Source of the DNA: an uncultured Caldilineaceae bacterium
GTDB taxonomy: Bacteria > Chloroflexota > Anaerolineae > Caldilineales > Caldilineaceae
NCBI GenBank assembly: GCA_951812725.1
Contig: OX638330.1
Location: forward strand, 1,240,001-1,304,000
Direction: 5' to 3'
Length of the DNA stretch: 64,000 bases
The notes under the pieces are model-generated. The model was given only the letters and a program-made list of their open reading frames with translations. It had not been told where the DNA came from and did not search any database. Shown here in pieces: positions 36,117-44,390 of this stretch (the stretch's first letter is position 1; the number at the start of each line of letters is the position of its first letter). The position numbers and the translations under genes are program-made.

Positions 36117-36919
36117 GCCTGCCTTCGGTCCATGATCGATTTTCCGGTGGGTTGTCCCCTCACTGGCTCCAAACGACGAGCGGGGCCGGGGTCGTGGGCC
36201 ACGGCAGTTCCAGCCTCCTTTTGGGAAACAGCGGGGCAACTGACCAGGTCTATACAAACGCGCAGATTGACGACTATCAGGGCTTACCCCGCGCAGACTT
36301 TCTGTGGCGGGCTCCTTTACGCCTGACTGTACGCGCTCGATTTTCCCACAACAGCGGGCAACTTACCGGCACAGCCGGCTTTGGCTTCTGGAACGACCCT
36401 CTACGCATGCGCGGATTTCGGCGGCTGGCGTTGCCGCAGGCCCTGTGGTTTTTCTATGCGGGCCCGGATGCCGACATGCGTCTTGCGCTGGACGAGCCGG
36501 GCTGGGGATGGAAGGCCTCTGTTATCGATACGCGCAGGCGCCGTTTTCTGGCGGAGGCGCCTTTTCTGGCTGCGACAGCGCCGCTGATGCGGGTGCCGCT
36601 GCTGTATCGCTGGCTGTGGCGATCGGGACAAAGGGCGGCAGGCATTGCCGAACGGCTGGTCCCGGCGGCGATGCAGGACTGGCACGTCTACTCCATTGAC
36701 TGGGGGCAGGACAGGGTGCGCTTTTTTCTGGATGGGCGTTTGCTGCTGGAAGCGTCGCATGCGCCGGCCGGTCCGCTTGGGCTTGTCATTTGGCTGGACA
36801 ACCAGTTCCTGCAGGTGGCACCCTGGGGGTTATTCCGCTGGGGACTGGTGGGGAAGGACGAGGCCCAATGGTTGGAGATCGACTGGCTGGCGGCTGAAAG
36901 CGGAGCAGGCATGGAATGA
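36113..36919 (+). CDS. GH16/concanavalin-A-like jelly-roll protein, unassigned
   Basis: A 268-residue protein without a signal peptide. Its pattern matches a concanavalin-A-like (GH16 or DUF1961-type) beta-sandwich: 'LRLTVRARFSHNSG', 'GTAGFGFWNDPLRM', 'PQALWFFYAGPDADMRLAL', and the last strands 'WHVYSIDWGQDRVRFFLDGR' and 'GPLGLVIWLDNQFL'. The GH16 catalytic ExDxxE is not present, so it is probably not a glucanase; carbohydrate or lipid binding is possible. It is translationally coupled to the methyltransferase gene upstream, a pairing that suggests a shared substrate. Function is unknown. Confidence 0.6.
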   Translation: MSLPSVHDRFSGGLSPHWLQTTSGAGVVGHGSSSLLLGNSGATDQVYTNAQIDDYQGLPRADFLWRAPLRLTVRARFSHNSGQLTGTAGFGFWNDPLRMRGFRRLALPQALWFFYAGPDADMRLALDEPGWGWKASVIDTRRRRFLAEAPFLAATAPLMRVPLLYRWLWRSGQRAAGIAERLVPAAMQDWHVYSIDWGQDRVRFFLDGRLLLEASHAPAGPLGLVIWLDNQFLQVAPWGLFRWGLVGKDEAQWLEIDWLAAESGAGME

Positions 36920-36977
36920 GCAGGCTTGTTCAGGCGGCAACCGAAGTTTGACATCTACGGCCAGGTCTTCTGGGCAG

Positions 36978-38120
36978 CTAGCCGAACCTCACCTTTGATG
37001 AGTCGGCACTACTGGCGCCAGTCAGGCGGTGCTTTTCTACAATTTCGGGGTTGAGTCGATGTCCCGATCCCGGCTCCTGTGACAATACAAGGTGTCCTTC
37101 TTCTATTCGCTCCGGTGGTGACAACAGATCCGCGCGCCAGTCGACCTCGCCCCAGGCATATTCGAGGATGTAGAAGTTGGGCCAAGCGGCGGCGGCCTGG
37201 GCGGTGAAGGCGGTCGAGAGCGGGCCGGCGGGGTTGTGTGGGGCGACCAGGACTTGGTTCATACGGGCGGCTGCGGCGATTTCGTTCAGCTCCAGGATGC
37301 CGCCGCAATGTTTCACGTCCGGCATTATGACGTCGACGCAGCGCTGGGCTGTGAATGGGCGAAAGCCTTCGATGCCGAAGACACTCTCGGCCGAGGCGAT
37401 CGGTTGGGGGACGCGAGCAGCGACGGCAGCCAAGCCAGCTGTATCGGTATGCGCGACAGGCTCCTCGTACCAGAACAGGTTTACGTTTGCCAGCTCCTGC
37501 CCGACGGTTACCGCTTCCGAAACCTCCATACGGCTGTGACAGTCGACCGCCAACTCGACGGAGTCTCCGATCGCCTTGCGCACGGCTCGAACGCGCTCGA
37601 CGCCGGGGCGCCAGTCTGCCAGGGGGCCGGTTCGGTAGCGATAGGGATGGCGTAACTCGTCGAAAGGCGCCATTTTGATGGCGGTGAAGCCTTCGTCGAC
37701 GGCCTGGCTGGCGGCCAGAGCAAAGCCGGCGGGCGAGCGATCGGTGACGTGGCGGTTGATGTTGGCGTAAAGCCGCAGGCGGTCGCGGACGGCGCCGCCG
37801 AAGAGGACATGCAGCGGCACGTTCAAAGATTGCGCCAGGACATCCCACAGCGCCTGCTCCAGACCGCTCAAGGCCGTGTTGTAGACGCGGCCGCCGTCTT
37901 TGCGGCGCAGCATCTGCCGAATGCGAACGATATGGCGGGGGTCTTCGCCTGCCAGCGTCTGGTCGAACTGCTCTATTGCGGCGACGCAGAGGGCGTCGTT
38001 GCCGTTGTGGCTGGCCTCGCCGACGCCTGTGATGCCGGCGTCGGTTGCGACGACAACGTGCAGCCAGTCGCCGCGGTGATTGACGTGGACAACGAGAGTG
38101 GAAATCGACTCAATCTTCAC
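36978..38120 (-). CDS. Enolase-superfamily dehydratase (mandelate racemase/muconate lactonizing type)
   Basis: A 380-residue member of the MR/MLE family that abstracts a proton alpha to a carboxylate with Mg2+. Metal ligands are visible as D in 'LAVDCHSRMEV', E in 'LFWYEEPVA' and E in 'PIASAESVFGIEG'. The catalytic His is in 'VAPHNPAGPLST'; this His/Asp arrangement points to a sugar-acid dehydratase (galactonate or mannonate group). The second-strand Lys is in 'GFTAIKMAPFDEL'. The start is probably GTG at 38120 behind GGGAG. The frame opens further to an ATG at 38162, but the leader is not conserved. It is distinct from the paralogue at 50.6 kb. Confidence 0.85.
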   Translation of the reverse strand: MKIESISTLVVHVNHRGDWLHVVVATDAGITGVGEASHNGNDALCVAAIEQFDQTLAGEDPRHIVRIRQMLRRKDGGRVYNTALSGLEQALWDVLAQSLNVPLHVLFGGAVRDRLRLYANINRHVTDRSPAGFALAASQAVDEGFTAIKMAPFDELRHPYRYRTGPLADWRPGVERVRAVRKAIGDSVELAVDCHSRMEVSEAVTVGQELANVNLFWYEEPVAHTDTAGLAAVAARVPQPIASAESVFGIEGFRPFTAQRCVDVIMPDVKHCGGILELNEIAAAARMNQVLVAPHNPAGPLSTAFTAQAAAAWPNFYILEYAWGEVDWRADLLSPPERIEEGHLVLSQEPGSGHRLNPEIVEKHRLTGASSADSSKVRFG

Positions 38121-38364
38121 GGATCGTACTCCCTTGATGAGAAGCTTTCTGAAGAGGGTCAACTGTTCGTCTTACGGCACACTTCCAGACGATATAAGGA
38201 GACTTGGATAGAGGTGACCCCTGTCTTAAGAAAGCGTTGGGAATCTCTCTGAAGGTGTCGATTCAGGCCAAGTCCAGCAAAGGCAGGTTTCACAACCAAA
38301 CGGCGTGTAATCTCACTTGTCGGAAACAGGCCTCAGACGAAGCCTGGCTGAAAACCTATCAGTT

Positions 38365-38379
38365 GTGCACGCATTGCAC
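38365..38379. promoter_or_regulatory. GTGCA-N5-TGCAC inverted repeat
   Basis: A 5+5 inverted repeat (GTGCACGCATTGCAC) about 245 bases upstream of the enolase-superfamily dehydratase start on the minus strand. It resembles LacI/GntR half-site spacing and could be its operator, but nothing else supports it. The surrounding stretch 38121-39159 has no credible gene; besides this site it holds two dispersed repeats (see 38829 and 38936). Confidence 0.25.
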
Positions 38380-38828
38380 ACACTTACCATTCAGGTCTTG
38401 CTCTAATATTGCAAGGTATGGCAGGGCTGTCAAGCTTTGACAATAGAGGAACTGACGGAACGACCAGCTGTTCAGTTGACGCCACTAACAGGTCGGACAG
38501 CTGTTCCGGCGTGAGGTAGTCCTGCGCGCGTGGAGTGCTGGGCGGGGAAGGTGAAGCGAGGAGAGGGTGAAGTACCGGAAATGGTAGATCTGGCACCGTG
38601 TGGTGAAAGTTCGCGCCGGAACGGGCCCTGTGAGCGACTGCTGCGACAGAGGCGAAACTGCGAGTTAAGACTAAAGTCAGGAGCCTTATACAGGGTTCAT
38701 ACTAGATTTGGAGTAGGAACAGTCTGGTGGGGAGATTTTGCCGGCGGTGGCAGGAATCAGTTACCGTCTATTGGAGAGACGCGGGGCATACAAAGGGCCT
38801 GGCCATGCCGGACGGTCCGCAGATTAGG

Positions 38829-38955
38829 TGGGCACGGGGCAGGCACAAGGCCTGCCCCTACCGGACCGAATGAGGAGGAATACTGTTGGCTAGAGACGTT
38901 GCTGGGGAAGATTGAGCACCTCTGCTAGCCGGAGCGGGGCGTTGCGGGGGCGCAG
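38829..38955 (+). repeat. Dispersed repeat R2, copy 1 (GGGGCAGGC palindrome)
   Basis: About 125 bases shared with 42219-42342. It opens with a perfect hairpin GGGGCAGGC (38836-38844) / GCCTGCCCC (38850-38858), continues through GGAATACTGTTG and ACGTTGCTGGGGAAGA, and runs directly into the MITE core. The two copies are in the same orientation. Confidence 0.7.
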
Positions 38956-38991
38956 CCCCTGCACAAGGGAGGGCCGAAGGCCCGACCGCCC
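38936..38991 (+). repeat. MITE core, copy C (core only)
   Basis: The 56-bp two-hairpin core of the MITE-like family. The GCGGGGGC/GCCCCTGC and GGGCC-GAA-GGCCC stems and the closing GACCGCCC are intact. The element's terminal inverted repeats are absent; instead it is fused on its left side to repeat R2. It lies in the gene-free gap before the SDR gene. Confidence 0.7.
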
Positions 38992-39159
38992 AAAAATGAG
39001 CAGAGAGTGAAGAGGAGAGTGGATTTAGACACGGCTATCACGAACCGGACTCACTAACTGACCGTTGACCGAAGTATGTGGTTGGAATCGCAGCGGGCGG
39101 CTATATTCTCTCAGCCAGTGAAACACGAGATTTCTGGTGGTTGGGTCGCTGCGCGAGAA

Positions 39160-39981
39160 TCAGTGTGCGGTCCATCCTCCGTCGACGGTGATACCGGCGC
39201 CGGTAACAAAGCTGGAGGCGTCGCTGGCCAGGAAAACGGCCAATCCGCCTATTTCGTCGAGGTCTCCCCAGCGACCAAGGGGGATCCGGGCGATGAACTC
39301 CCGGTATTTCTCCGGGTCCTCCTCGAGAGCGAGGTTCATCTCGGTGGAAAAGGGGCCGGGCAGCATTGCGTTGACTGTAATGCCATGCTGCGCCCATTCC
39401 AGGGCCAACACCTTGGTCATCTGCCATACTGCACCCTTGCTGGATGCGTAGGGCGTTCGCTCCGGCAGGGCGATGATGGATAGGGTGGAGCCGACGTTGA
39501 TGACACGCCCGTATTTCTGCGCTTTCAAGTGACCGGCTGCGGCCCGGCAAAAATTCCAGACTCCATTGACGTTTGTGTCGATTACTTGCTGAAACTCCTC
39601 GGGCTCCAGTTCATCGATGGGGCCGCGAATGTTGATGCCGGCATTGTTGACCACGATGTGAAGGCCACCGAAGTCTTCAATGACCTGCTGGACAACCTGG
39701 GCTGCCTGCGCGTAGTCGCTTACTTCGCAGGTGTAGCCGCGTACTTTGGCAAGAGGCTCTTGCGTGGGAATGCCACTGGCTGCGTTTGCGGCGCGTGCGT
39801 CGACGAGCGACTGGGTGATCTCCTCTGCGGCCTGGTCGGCGCGGCCTTGATCTCTACTGGTCAGGGCGACCGAGGCGCCGGCCTCTGCCAGTGCCAGAGC
39901 CATCTGCTTGCCCAGCCCGCGGTTGCCGCCGGTGACGAGAGCAGTTCGGTTGGTAAGTTTGAATTTGTCGAGAACGGACAT
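39160..39981 (-). CDS. SDR family oxidoreductase (3-oxoacyl/gluconate dehydrogenase-like)
   Basis: A 273-residue classical short-chain dehydrogenase. The NAD(P) motif TGGNRGLG is near residue 18, NNAG in 'IVVNNAGINIRG', the catalytic Ser in 'VINVGSTLSI', and Tyr/Lys in 'PYASSKGAV'. The C-terminal 'FVTGAGITVDGGWTAH' is standard. An unusually long insertion after beta-3 ('TQSLVDARAANAASGIPTQE') distinguishes it from FabG. GGAGAA precedes the ATG at 39981. It is probably a sugar or polyol dehydrogenase given the neighbouring sugar-acid genes. Confidence 0.9.
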   Translation of the reverse strand: MSVLDKFKLTNRTALVTGGNRGLGKQMALALAEAGASVALTSRDQGRADQAAEEITQSLVDARAANAASGIPTQEPLAKVRGYTCEVSDYAQAAQVVQQVIEDFGGLHIVVNNAGINIRGPIDELEPEEFQQVIDTNVNGVWNFCRAAAGHLKAQKYGRVINVGSTLSIIALPERTPYASSKGAVWQMTKVLALEWAQHGITVNAMLPGPFSTEMNLALEEDPEKYREFIARIPLGRWGDLDEIGGLAVFLASDASSFVTGAGITVDGGWTAH

Positions 39982-40065
39982 GGGTATTCTCCGGTAGTCT
40001 ATAGAGGTGTGGCTCCTGCAGCTTACTTTTCACAATCCGCCAGAAAGAAGCTATCATAGGTTACG

Positions 40066-40360
40066 GATAACTACTAAGCCTCATACAGTGTCTTTCTTGA
40101 CCATCTTTTCATGTCTGCTGCCATTCGGGCAATCTAATTGCGTATGCGGTTGCCAGCCGGCGCGCTGGGTGAGCCGAATCGCCGGAATGAGGGCGCCCGG
40201 TCGATGAGGCCTGGTTTTTGAGGGGGGCGTTGCGGGGGCGCAGCCCCTGCACAAGGGAGGGCCGAAGGCCCGACCGCCCATATGAAAGGAATGCGGGGAG
40301 AGATAACGATTTCGCTTGCCTCGTCCAGGGTTGCCGCATGAATGGGGCCAGGTAGTTACG
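40066..40360 (+). mobile_element. MITE-like element, copy D (full length)
   Basis: Its left terminal repeat is ATAACTACTAAGCC (40067-40080) and its right is GGCCAGGTAGTTAC (40346-40359), with the core at 40222-40279 of the GGGCC-GAA-GGCCC type. Length (295 bp) equals copies A, E and F. It occupies the divergent gap between the SDR gene and the IMPase gene, so it may contain or displace both promoters. No target duplication is visible. Confidence 0.72.
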
Positions 40361-40443
40361 ATTTCAGTTCCTTCAGAGTGCGGGCGTGTCAAGCGGCACG
40401 CGCTTTCCACAAGCCACTATACACTACCAGCAGGTGTACTTCC

Positions 40444-41229
40444 ATGCCCAAAGCAGCCTTGTCCTCAGCGGACAAAAGCGCCCTATTGGATTTCATTCGC
40501 CTTCTGGCGGATGAGAGCGGGGCGATTATCCGTCGGTATTTTCGCGGCGGATATGTTGTAGACAGCAAGACGGACGAAACGCCGGTAACGGTTGCCGACC
40601 GGGAGGCGGAGGAGCGAATGCGGGCGTTGATCATCGAGCGCTACCCCTCGCACGGCATTCTGGGTGAAGAATACGGCCACCATCAGCCGGATGCCCCTTT
40701 CCAATGGGTGCTGGACCCGATCGACGGCACCAAGAATTTTATCAGCCATGGCTACCTGTTCGGTACACTGATAGCGCTGGTGCACGAGGAGCAGGCTCTG
40801 TTGGGCGCGATCCATCAGCCGATTGTACAGGACCTGCTTGTCGGCGACGGCGACACAGCGTGGCTGAACGGAGAGCCTGTAAGGGTGAGGGATTGCGCGT
40901 CTGTGGAGGACGCGGTCTTTCTGACGACCAGCCATTACAATGTGGCGAATTTTCAGAATGGGCCGGCGTTTGAAGAGGTGGCGCAGCGGGCGGCGCGCTA
41001 CCACACGTGGGGCGATTGCCACGGCTACTATCTGGTGGCGGTCGGCGGCGCTGATGTGATGACAGATCCGGTTATGAATTTCTGGGACCGGGCTGCGCTT
41101 GTTCCGATCATTGAGGGCGCGGGCGGGCGCATCACCGACTGGCAGGGGGGCGATCCTCTGTATGGCAATGGTGTCATCGCCAGCGGCGGCAGCATACACG
41201 ACGAGTTGGTGCGGTCATTGAATCCATAG
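40444..41229 (+). CDS. Inositol-monophosphatase-family phosphatase, HisN-like
   Basis: A Mg-dependent phosphatase of the IMPase/FBPase superfamily, 261 residues from the ATG at 40444. Metal sites are 'GEEYG' and 'WVLDPIDGTKNF', with a C-terminal 'NFWDRAALVPIIEGAGG' motif. The segment 'HTWGDCHGYYLVAVGGADVM' is the signature that separates histidinol-phosphatases of this fold (HisN, as in Corynebacterium and plants) from inositol phosphatases. HisN is thus the best guess, although no other his gene is nearby. A frame upstream to 40342 overlaps the MITE edge and is unlikely to be translated. Confidence 0.85.
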   Translation: MPKAALSSADKSALLDFIRLLADESGAIIRRYFRGGYVVDSKTDETPVTVADREAEERMRALIIERYPSHGILGEEYGHHQPDAPFQWVLDPIDGTKNFISHGYLFGTLIALVHEEQALLGAIHQPIVQDLLVGDGDTAWLNGEPVRVRDCASVEDAVFLTTSHYNVANFQNGPAFEEVAQRAARYHTWGDCHGYYLVAVGGADVMTDPVMNFWDRAALVPIIEGAGGRITDWQGGDPLYGNGVIASGGSIHDELVRSLNP

Positions 41230-41313
41230 GCGGAAGCGGGGCCTTGAAGTAGGGACTGACACACCATGCGGCGGTGGCCATCCGGAACTGGACCAAGAGG
41301 AGGAGGCTGATCC

Positions 41314-42075
41314 ATGCTCTTGAAGAACAAAGTGGCCCTGATGACTGGAGCGGCTTCCGGCATTGGTCGGGCGACGGCCGAGCTCTTTGCCAGGGAGGGG
41401 GCCAGGGTCGTTGTCGTCGATGTCAATGAGCAGGGCGGCCGCGAGACTGTCAGGACCATTCAAGAGGCTGCGGGCGAGGCGGTTTTCATCCGAGGCGACG
41501 TGGGCTCACTTGGCGACGTGGACGCGATGGTTCAGGCTGCAGTTGATCGTTATGGCCGGTTGGACATCGTCTTCAGCAATGCGGCCGCCTTTGCCGTGGG
41601 CCCGGCAACAGCGATCAGCGAGGAGGACTGGGATCGCACGCTCAGTGTCTGTCTGAAGGCGACCTGGATGCTGGCCCGCAGTGCCTTTCCGCACATGATG
41701 GAGCAGGGCGCGGGCGCGATGGTGATCACCGGCTCGGTCCACGCTCAGCGAGGATTCGCCGATCATACGGCTTACCAGGCAGCCAAGGGCGGCCTGCTGG
41801 CACTGACGCGTGCCCTGGCGGCGGACTATGCGCCTGAAATCAGAGTGAACACGGTTCTGCCAGGCGCGATTGACACCGGCATCGGTCCCTTTCGCAGCAA
41901 TGATGTTGGCGCCAAAGCCGCACTGCCGTGTCCCTTGGGCCGAAATGGACGCCCTGAGGAGATCGCGCAAGCCGTGCTTTTTCTTGCCTCTGACATGTCC
42001 AGCTATATGACGGGGAGCCACGTGGTGGTCGATGGCGGACTGACTTCGGTGATTCTGATGGAGGATGCGATTTAG
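41314..42075 (+). CDS. SDR family oxidoreductase
   Basis: A 253-residue classical short-chain dehydrogenase. The cofactor motif TGAASGIG is near residue 11, acidic Asp in 'VVVVDVNEQGG' favours NAD, catalytic Ser is in 'VITGSVHAQRG', and Tyr/Lys in 'AYQAAKGG'. The conserved asparagine-Ala-Gly appears as 'FSNAAAFAVG', an NAA variant of NNAG. A GAGGAGGAGG ribosome-binding region precedes the ATG. It follows the IMPase gene by 84 bases. Substrate is undetermined. Confidence 0.9.
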   Translation: MLLKNKVALMTGAASGIGRATAELFAREGARVVVVDVNEQGGRETVRTIQEAAGEAVFIRGDVGSLGDVDAMVQAAVDRYGRLDIVFSNAAAFAVGPATAISEEDWDRTLSVCLKATWMLARSAFPHMMEQGAGAMVITGSVHAQRGFADHTAYQAAKGGLLALTRALAADYAPEIRVNTVLPGAIDTGIGPFRSNDVGAKAALPCPLGRNGRPEEIAQAVLFLASDMSSYMTGSHVVVDGGLTSVILMEDAI

Positions 42076-42218
42076 GTTTGGCTGATTTCAGCGAGGTTGG
42101 GATTGCTGTAGGGGGAACAGGGGCGACGTCTATGCCGGGTGCATCCCAGATTTGAGGCGAAAGAGTCAGGCGTGGAATGCGCGGCGACGGTGGGTGATAT
42201 TGTGTTCCGGCTTATTGG

Positions 42219-42342
42219 GGGGCACAGGGCAGGCACAAGGCCTGCCCCTACCGGAGCGTTTGGGGGGAATACTGTTGTCTAGACACGTTGCTGGGGAAGA
42301 GTGAACAAAGTGGCTAGCCAGGGCGGGGCGTTGCGGGGGCGC
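42219..42342 (+). repeat. Dispersed repeat R2, copy 2, joined to a truncated MITE core
   Basis: This copy repeats 38829-38955 with small differences: GGGCAGGC/GCCTGCCC hairpin, GGAATACTGTTG, and ACGTTGCTGGGGAAGA. It then enters the MITE core at about 42324 and breaks off after GCGGGGGCGC, before the second hairpin. A complete MITE (copy E) begins only 38 bases further on. Together they fill 42076-42817, where no gene is seen. Confidence 0.65.
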
Positions 42343-42379
42343 GGAACTGCGGTTTTAGGTAGTCAGTTCTTAGTTTTGA

Positions 42380-42680
42380 GGTAACTACTAAGCCACAGCA
42401 GTTGACCAGCCAGTCGTCCCTGGAACCATTCAGGCTCTTGTTGACGCAACTGGTGTGCAGCCGCCGCCGTGCTCGCCAGCCGACACGCTGCGAAGAAGGC
42501 ACACGGTCGGTGAGGGATGTTTTTGTAGGGGGGCGTTGCGGGGGCGCAGCCCCTGCACAAGGGAGGGCCGAAGGCCCGACCGCCCAAATGCAAAGAGAGA
42601 GCTTAGAGGAGTGAGGAGAAAGCAATTACTCTCGCTCGCCTCATTCAGGTTCGCAAATTAGTTGTTGCTGAGTAGTTTCG
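42380..42680 (+). mobile_element. MITE-like element, copy E (full length)
   Basis: The left terminal repeat is GTAACTACTAAGCCACA (42381-42397). The right end reads GCTGAGTAGTTTC (42667-42679). The core is at 42528-42585 (GGGCC-GAA-GGCCC type). The block GCTCGCCAGCCGACACG...CACACGGTCGGTGAGG upstream of the core is nearly identical to copy A at 8550-8600, making A and E the closest relatives. No target duplication is visible. Confidence 0.75.
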
Positions 42681-42817
42681 TACTGTCTATGGTATCATTC
42701 CGGACAGGAGTGAATCCAACCTTAGATTTCGCTCAATCTCCAACGCCGCCTGGCCGAATCGATCAACCGCCCCGCCCGGGGCATTTTTGAAACCACACGA
42801 CAAAGCGAGACCTGACA

Positions 42818-43183
42818 ATGAACGAAAAGACCGTCCTCAACGCCGCCGACGCAACCGTCCAGGAGTTTGATTGGGGTGAGCTGGTCTGGTATGCCAGCGG
42901 CAAGTTGGGCAACAGCGCCACGATGACTTTGGGGCGTGCAGTGCTCAAAGCCGGGCACGAAAACTTCCGCCATTCTCATCCTAACTGTGAAGAGATTCTG
43001 CATGTCCTCAGCGGGCGAATTGTTCACTCGCTTGGAGACGAACTATTCCCGATGGGGCCTGGGGACACGATTGTGATTCCGGCCAATGTCGTCCACAACG
43101 CCAGCAATGACGGCGACGACCCTGCGATAATGTCGATCCTCTTTTCTACGCCGGATCGCCAGACTGATGTAGCTGACGAATGA
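42818..43183 (+). CDS. Cupin-domain protein
   Basis: A 121-residue single-domain cupin. Motif 1 with metal-binding His/Glu is 'HENFRHSHPNCEEILHVLSG', and motif 2 is 'GDTIVIPANVVHNASN'. These residues form a metal site used by dioxygenases, isomerases or sugar-binding proteins. No further domain is present, so reaction and substrate cannot be named. The desaturase gene follows 47 bases downstream on the same strand. The gene starts just after the repeat-rich gap. Confidence 0.88.
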   Translation: MNEKTVLNAADATVQEFDWGELVWYASGKLGNSATMTLGRAVLKAGHENFRHSHPNCEEILHVLSGRIVHSLGDELFPMGPGDTIVIPANVVHNASNDGDDPAIMSILFSTPDRQTDVADE

Positions 43184-43230
43184 ACGGATGACGGATGGAC
43201 ATCGTCCTGCGACGTTGAAGGAGGAACAAA

Positions 43231-44262
43231 ATGCCTGCTGCCGAACGGACGCGGAAGGATCGAGATCCTTTGAAGATCGCCTGGTATCGAGTTCCCGTGG
43301 CGCGCGCTGAGCTCAACGCGCTCAATCAGAGGGATGACTGGAAGGGTACGTTACAGGTGGCCGGCCATCTGGGCTTGATCGTAATCACCGGCCTGGCAGC
43401 GTGGTATGCGGCCGCCTACTTGCCGTTGTTTGCGCTGCTTTTGGTCCTGTTTCTGCACGGCACCATTTACGTCTTTCTCTACAACGGCTCGCATGAGCTC
43501 ATCCACAATACTGTTTTCAAGACAAAGAGGCTGAATGTTCTGTTCACACGCATATTCAGCTTCCTTGTCTGGCGAAACCACCTGATGTTTTCCACTAGCC
43601 ATGTTGAGCATCACAAGTACACGCTCCATCCGCCCGACGATTTGGAAGTGGAGCTACCGATGGAGTTGACCGTGTCAGGATTCCTGAAGAACGCGGTTGT
43701 GATGCCATGGAATCTCTATGACGCCCTCCAGGAGACTATCCGGCTCAGCCTTGGCCGCTTGGAGGGTGAATGGGAGCACTCTCTTTTCCCGCCGGAGGCG
43801 ACGCAAAAGCGGCGGCAGCTCTTTGCCTGGGCGCGCCTACTGCTGGCTGGCCACGGGCTGATTCTGGCCGTGTCACTCTATTTTGGCTGGTGGCTATTGC
43901 CGGTTCTGATATCCCTGGCTCCCTTCTACGGCGGGTGGCTGCGCTACCTGTGCAACAACCTTCAGCACGCGGGCCTGCAGGATAATGTGCCGGATTTCCG
44001 GCTCTGCTGCCGCACGGTCTACCTCAATCCCTTCACCAGCTTTCTTTACTGGCAGATGAACTATCATACCGAACATCATATGTATGCCGGTGTTCCCTGC
44101 TACAATCTGCCTAAGCTGCACCGGTTGATCGAGTATCAGATGCCGGAATGCAAACGGGGACTGCTGCCGGCGTGGATTGAGATCATCGGGATCATGCGTA
44201 AGCAGAAGTCCGACCCGGCCTATCAGCATGTTCCAGAGTTGCCCACGCCGGCGCCGGTTTGA
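43231..44262 (+). CDS. Membrane fatty acid desaturase family protein
   Basis: A 343-residue di-iron membrane enzyme introducing double bonds or hydroxyls into acyl or terpenoid chains. The three histidine boxes are HELIH (88-92), HVEHH (124-128) and HTEHH near residue 287. Hydrophobic segments include 'LGLIVITGLAAWYAAAYLPLFALLLVLFL' split around residue 60 and 'LLLAGHGLILAVSLYFGWWLLPVLISL' around 215. The box spacing fits the beta-carotene ketolase/desaturase-like group. A strong ribosome-binding site (GAAGGAGGAAC) precedes the ATG. Adjacent to a cupin gene and a lactonase gene, it gives no clear pathway. Confidence 0.87.
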   Translation: MPAAERTRKDRDPLKIAWYRVPVARAELNALNQRDDWKGTLQVAGHLGLIVITGLAAWYAAAYLPLFALLLVLFLHGTIYVFLYNGSHELIHNTVFKTKRLNVLFTRIFSFLVWRNHLMFSTSHVEHHKYTLHPPDDLEVELPMELTVSGFLKNAVVMPWNLYDALQETIRLSLGRLEGEWEHSLFPPEATQKRRQLFAWARLLLAGHGLILAVSLYFGWWLLPVLISLAPFYGGWLRYLCNNLQHAGLQDNVPDFRLCCRTVYLNPFTSFLYWQMNYHTEHHMYAGVPCYNLPKLHRLIEYQMPECKRGLLPAWIEIIGIMRKQKSDPAYQHVPELPTPAPV

Positions 44263-44390
44263 GTGCCTGGGCAGCCCCGCAATCACCATCCGCCGCGCTT
44301 GCCGAGCGTTTATATATCGCTGCGGCAAAACGTGTTCCATAATGGCACTGACTTAGACCTGACCAACCCGAACTCACCAGGAGACCTGTA

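Noticed and set aside
36978..38120. Enolase-superfamily gene as the missing menC (o-succinylbenzoate synthase)
   Set aside because: The active-site His in 'VAPHNPAGPLST' and overall pattern fit sugar-acid dehydratases; MenC uses Lys-Lys pairs. The same applies to the paralogue at 50590.
42363..42593. Small proteins of the 'GGRAFGPPLCRGCAPATPP' type recurring in several places
   Set aside because: They are the translated MITE core in a reverse frame; the same peptide recurs only because the repeat recurs. No ribosome-binding sites.
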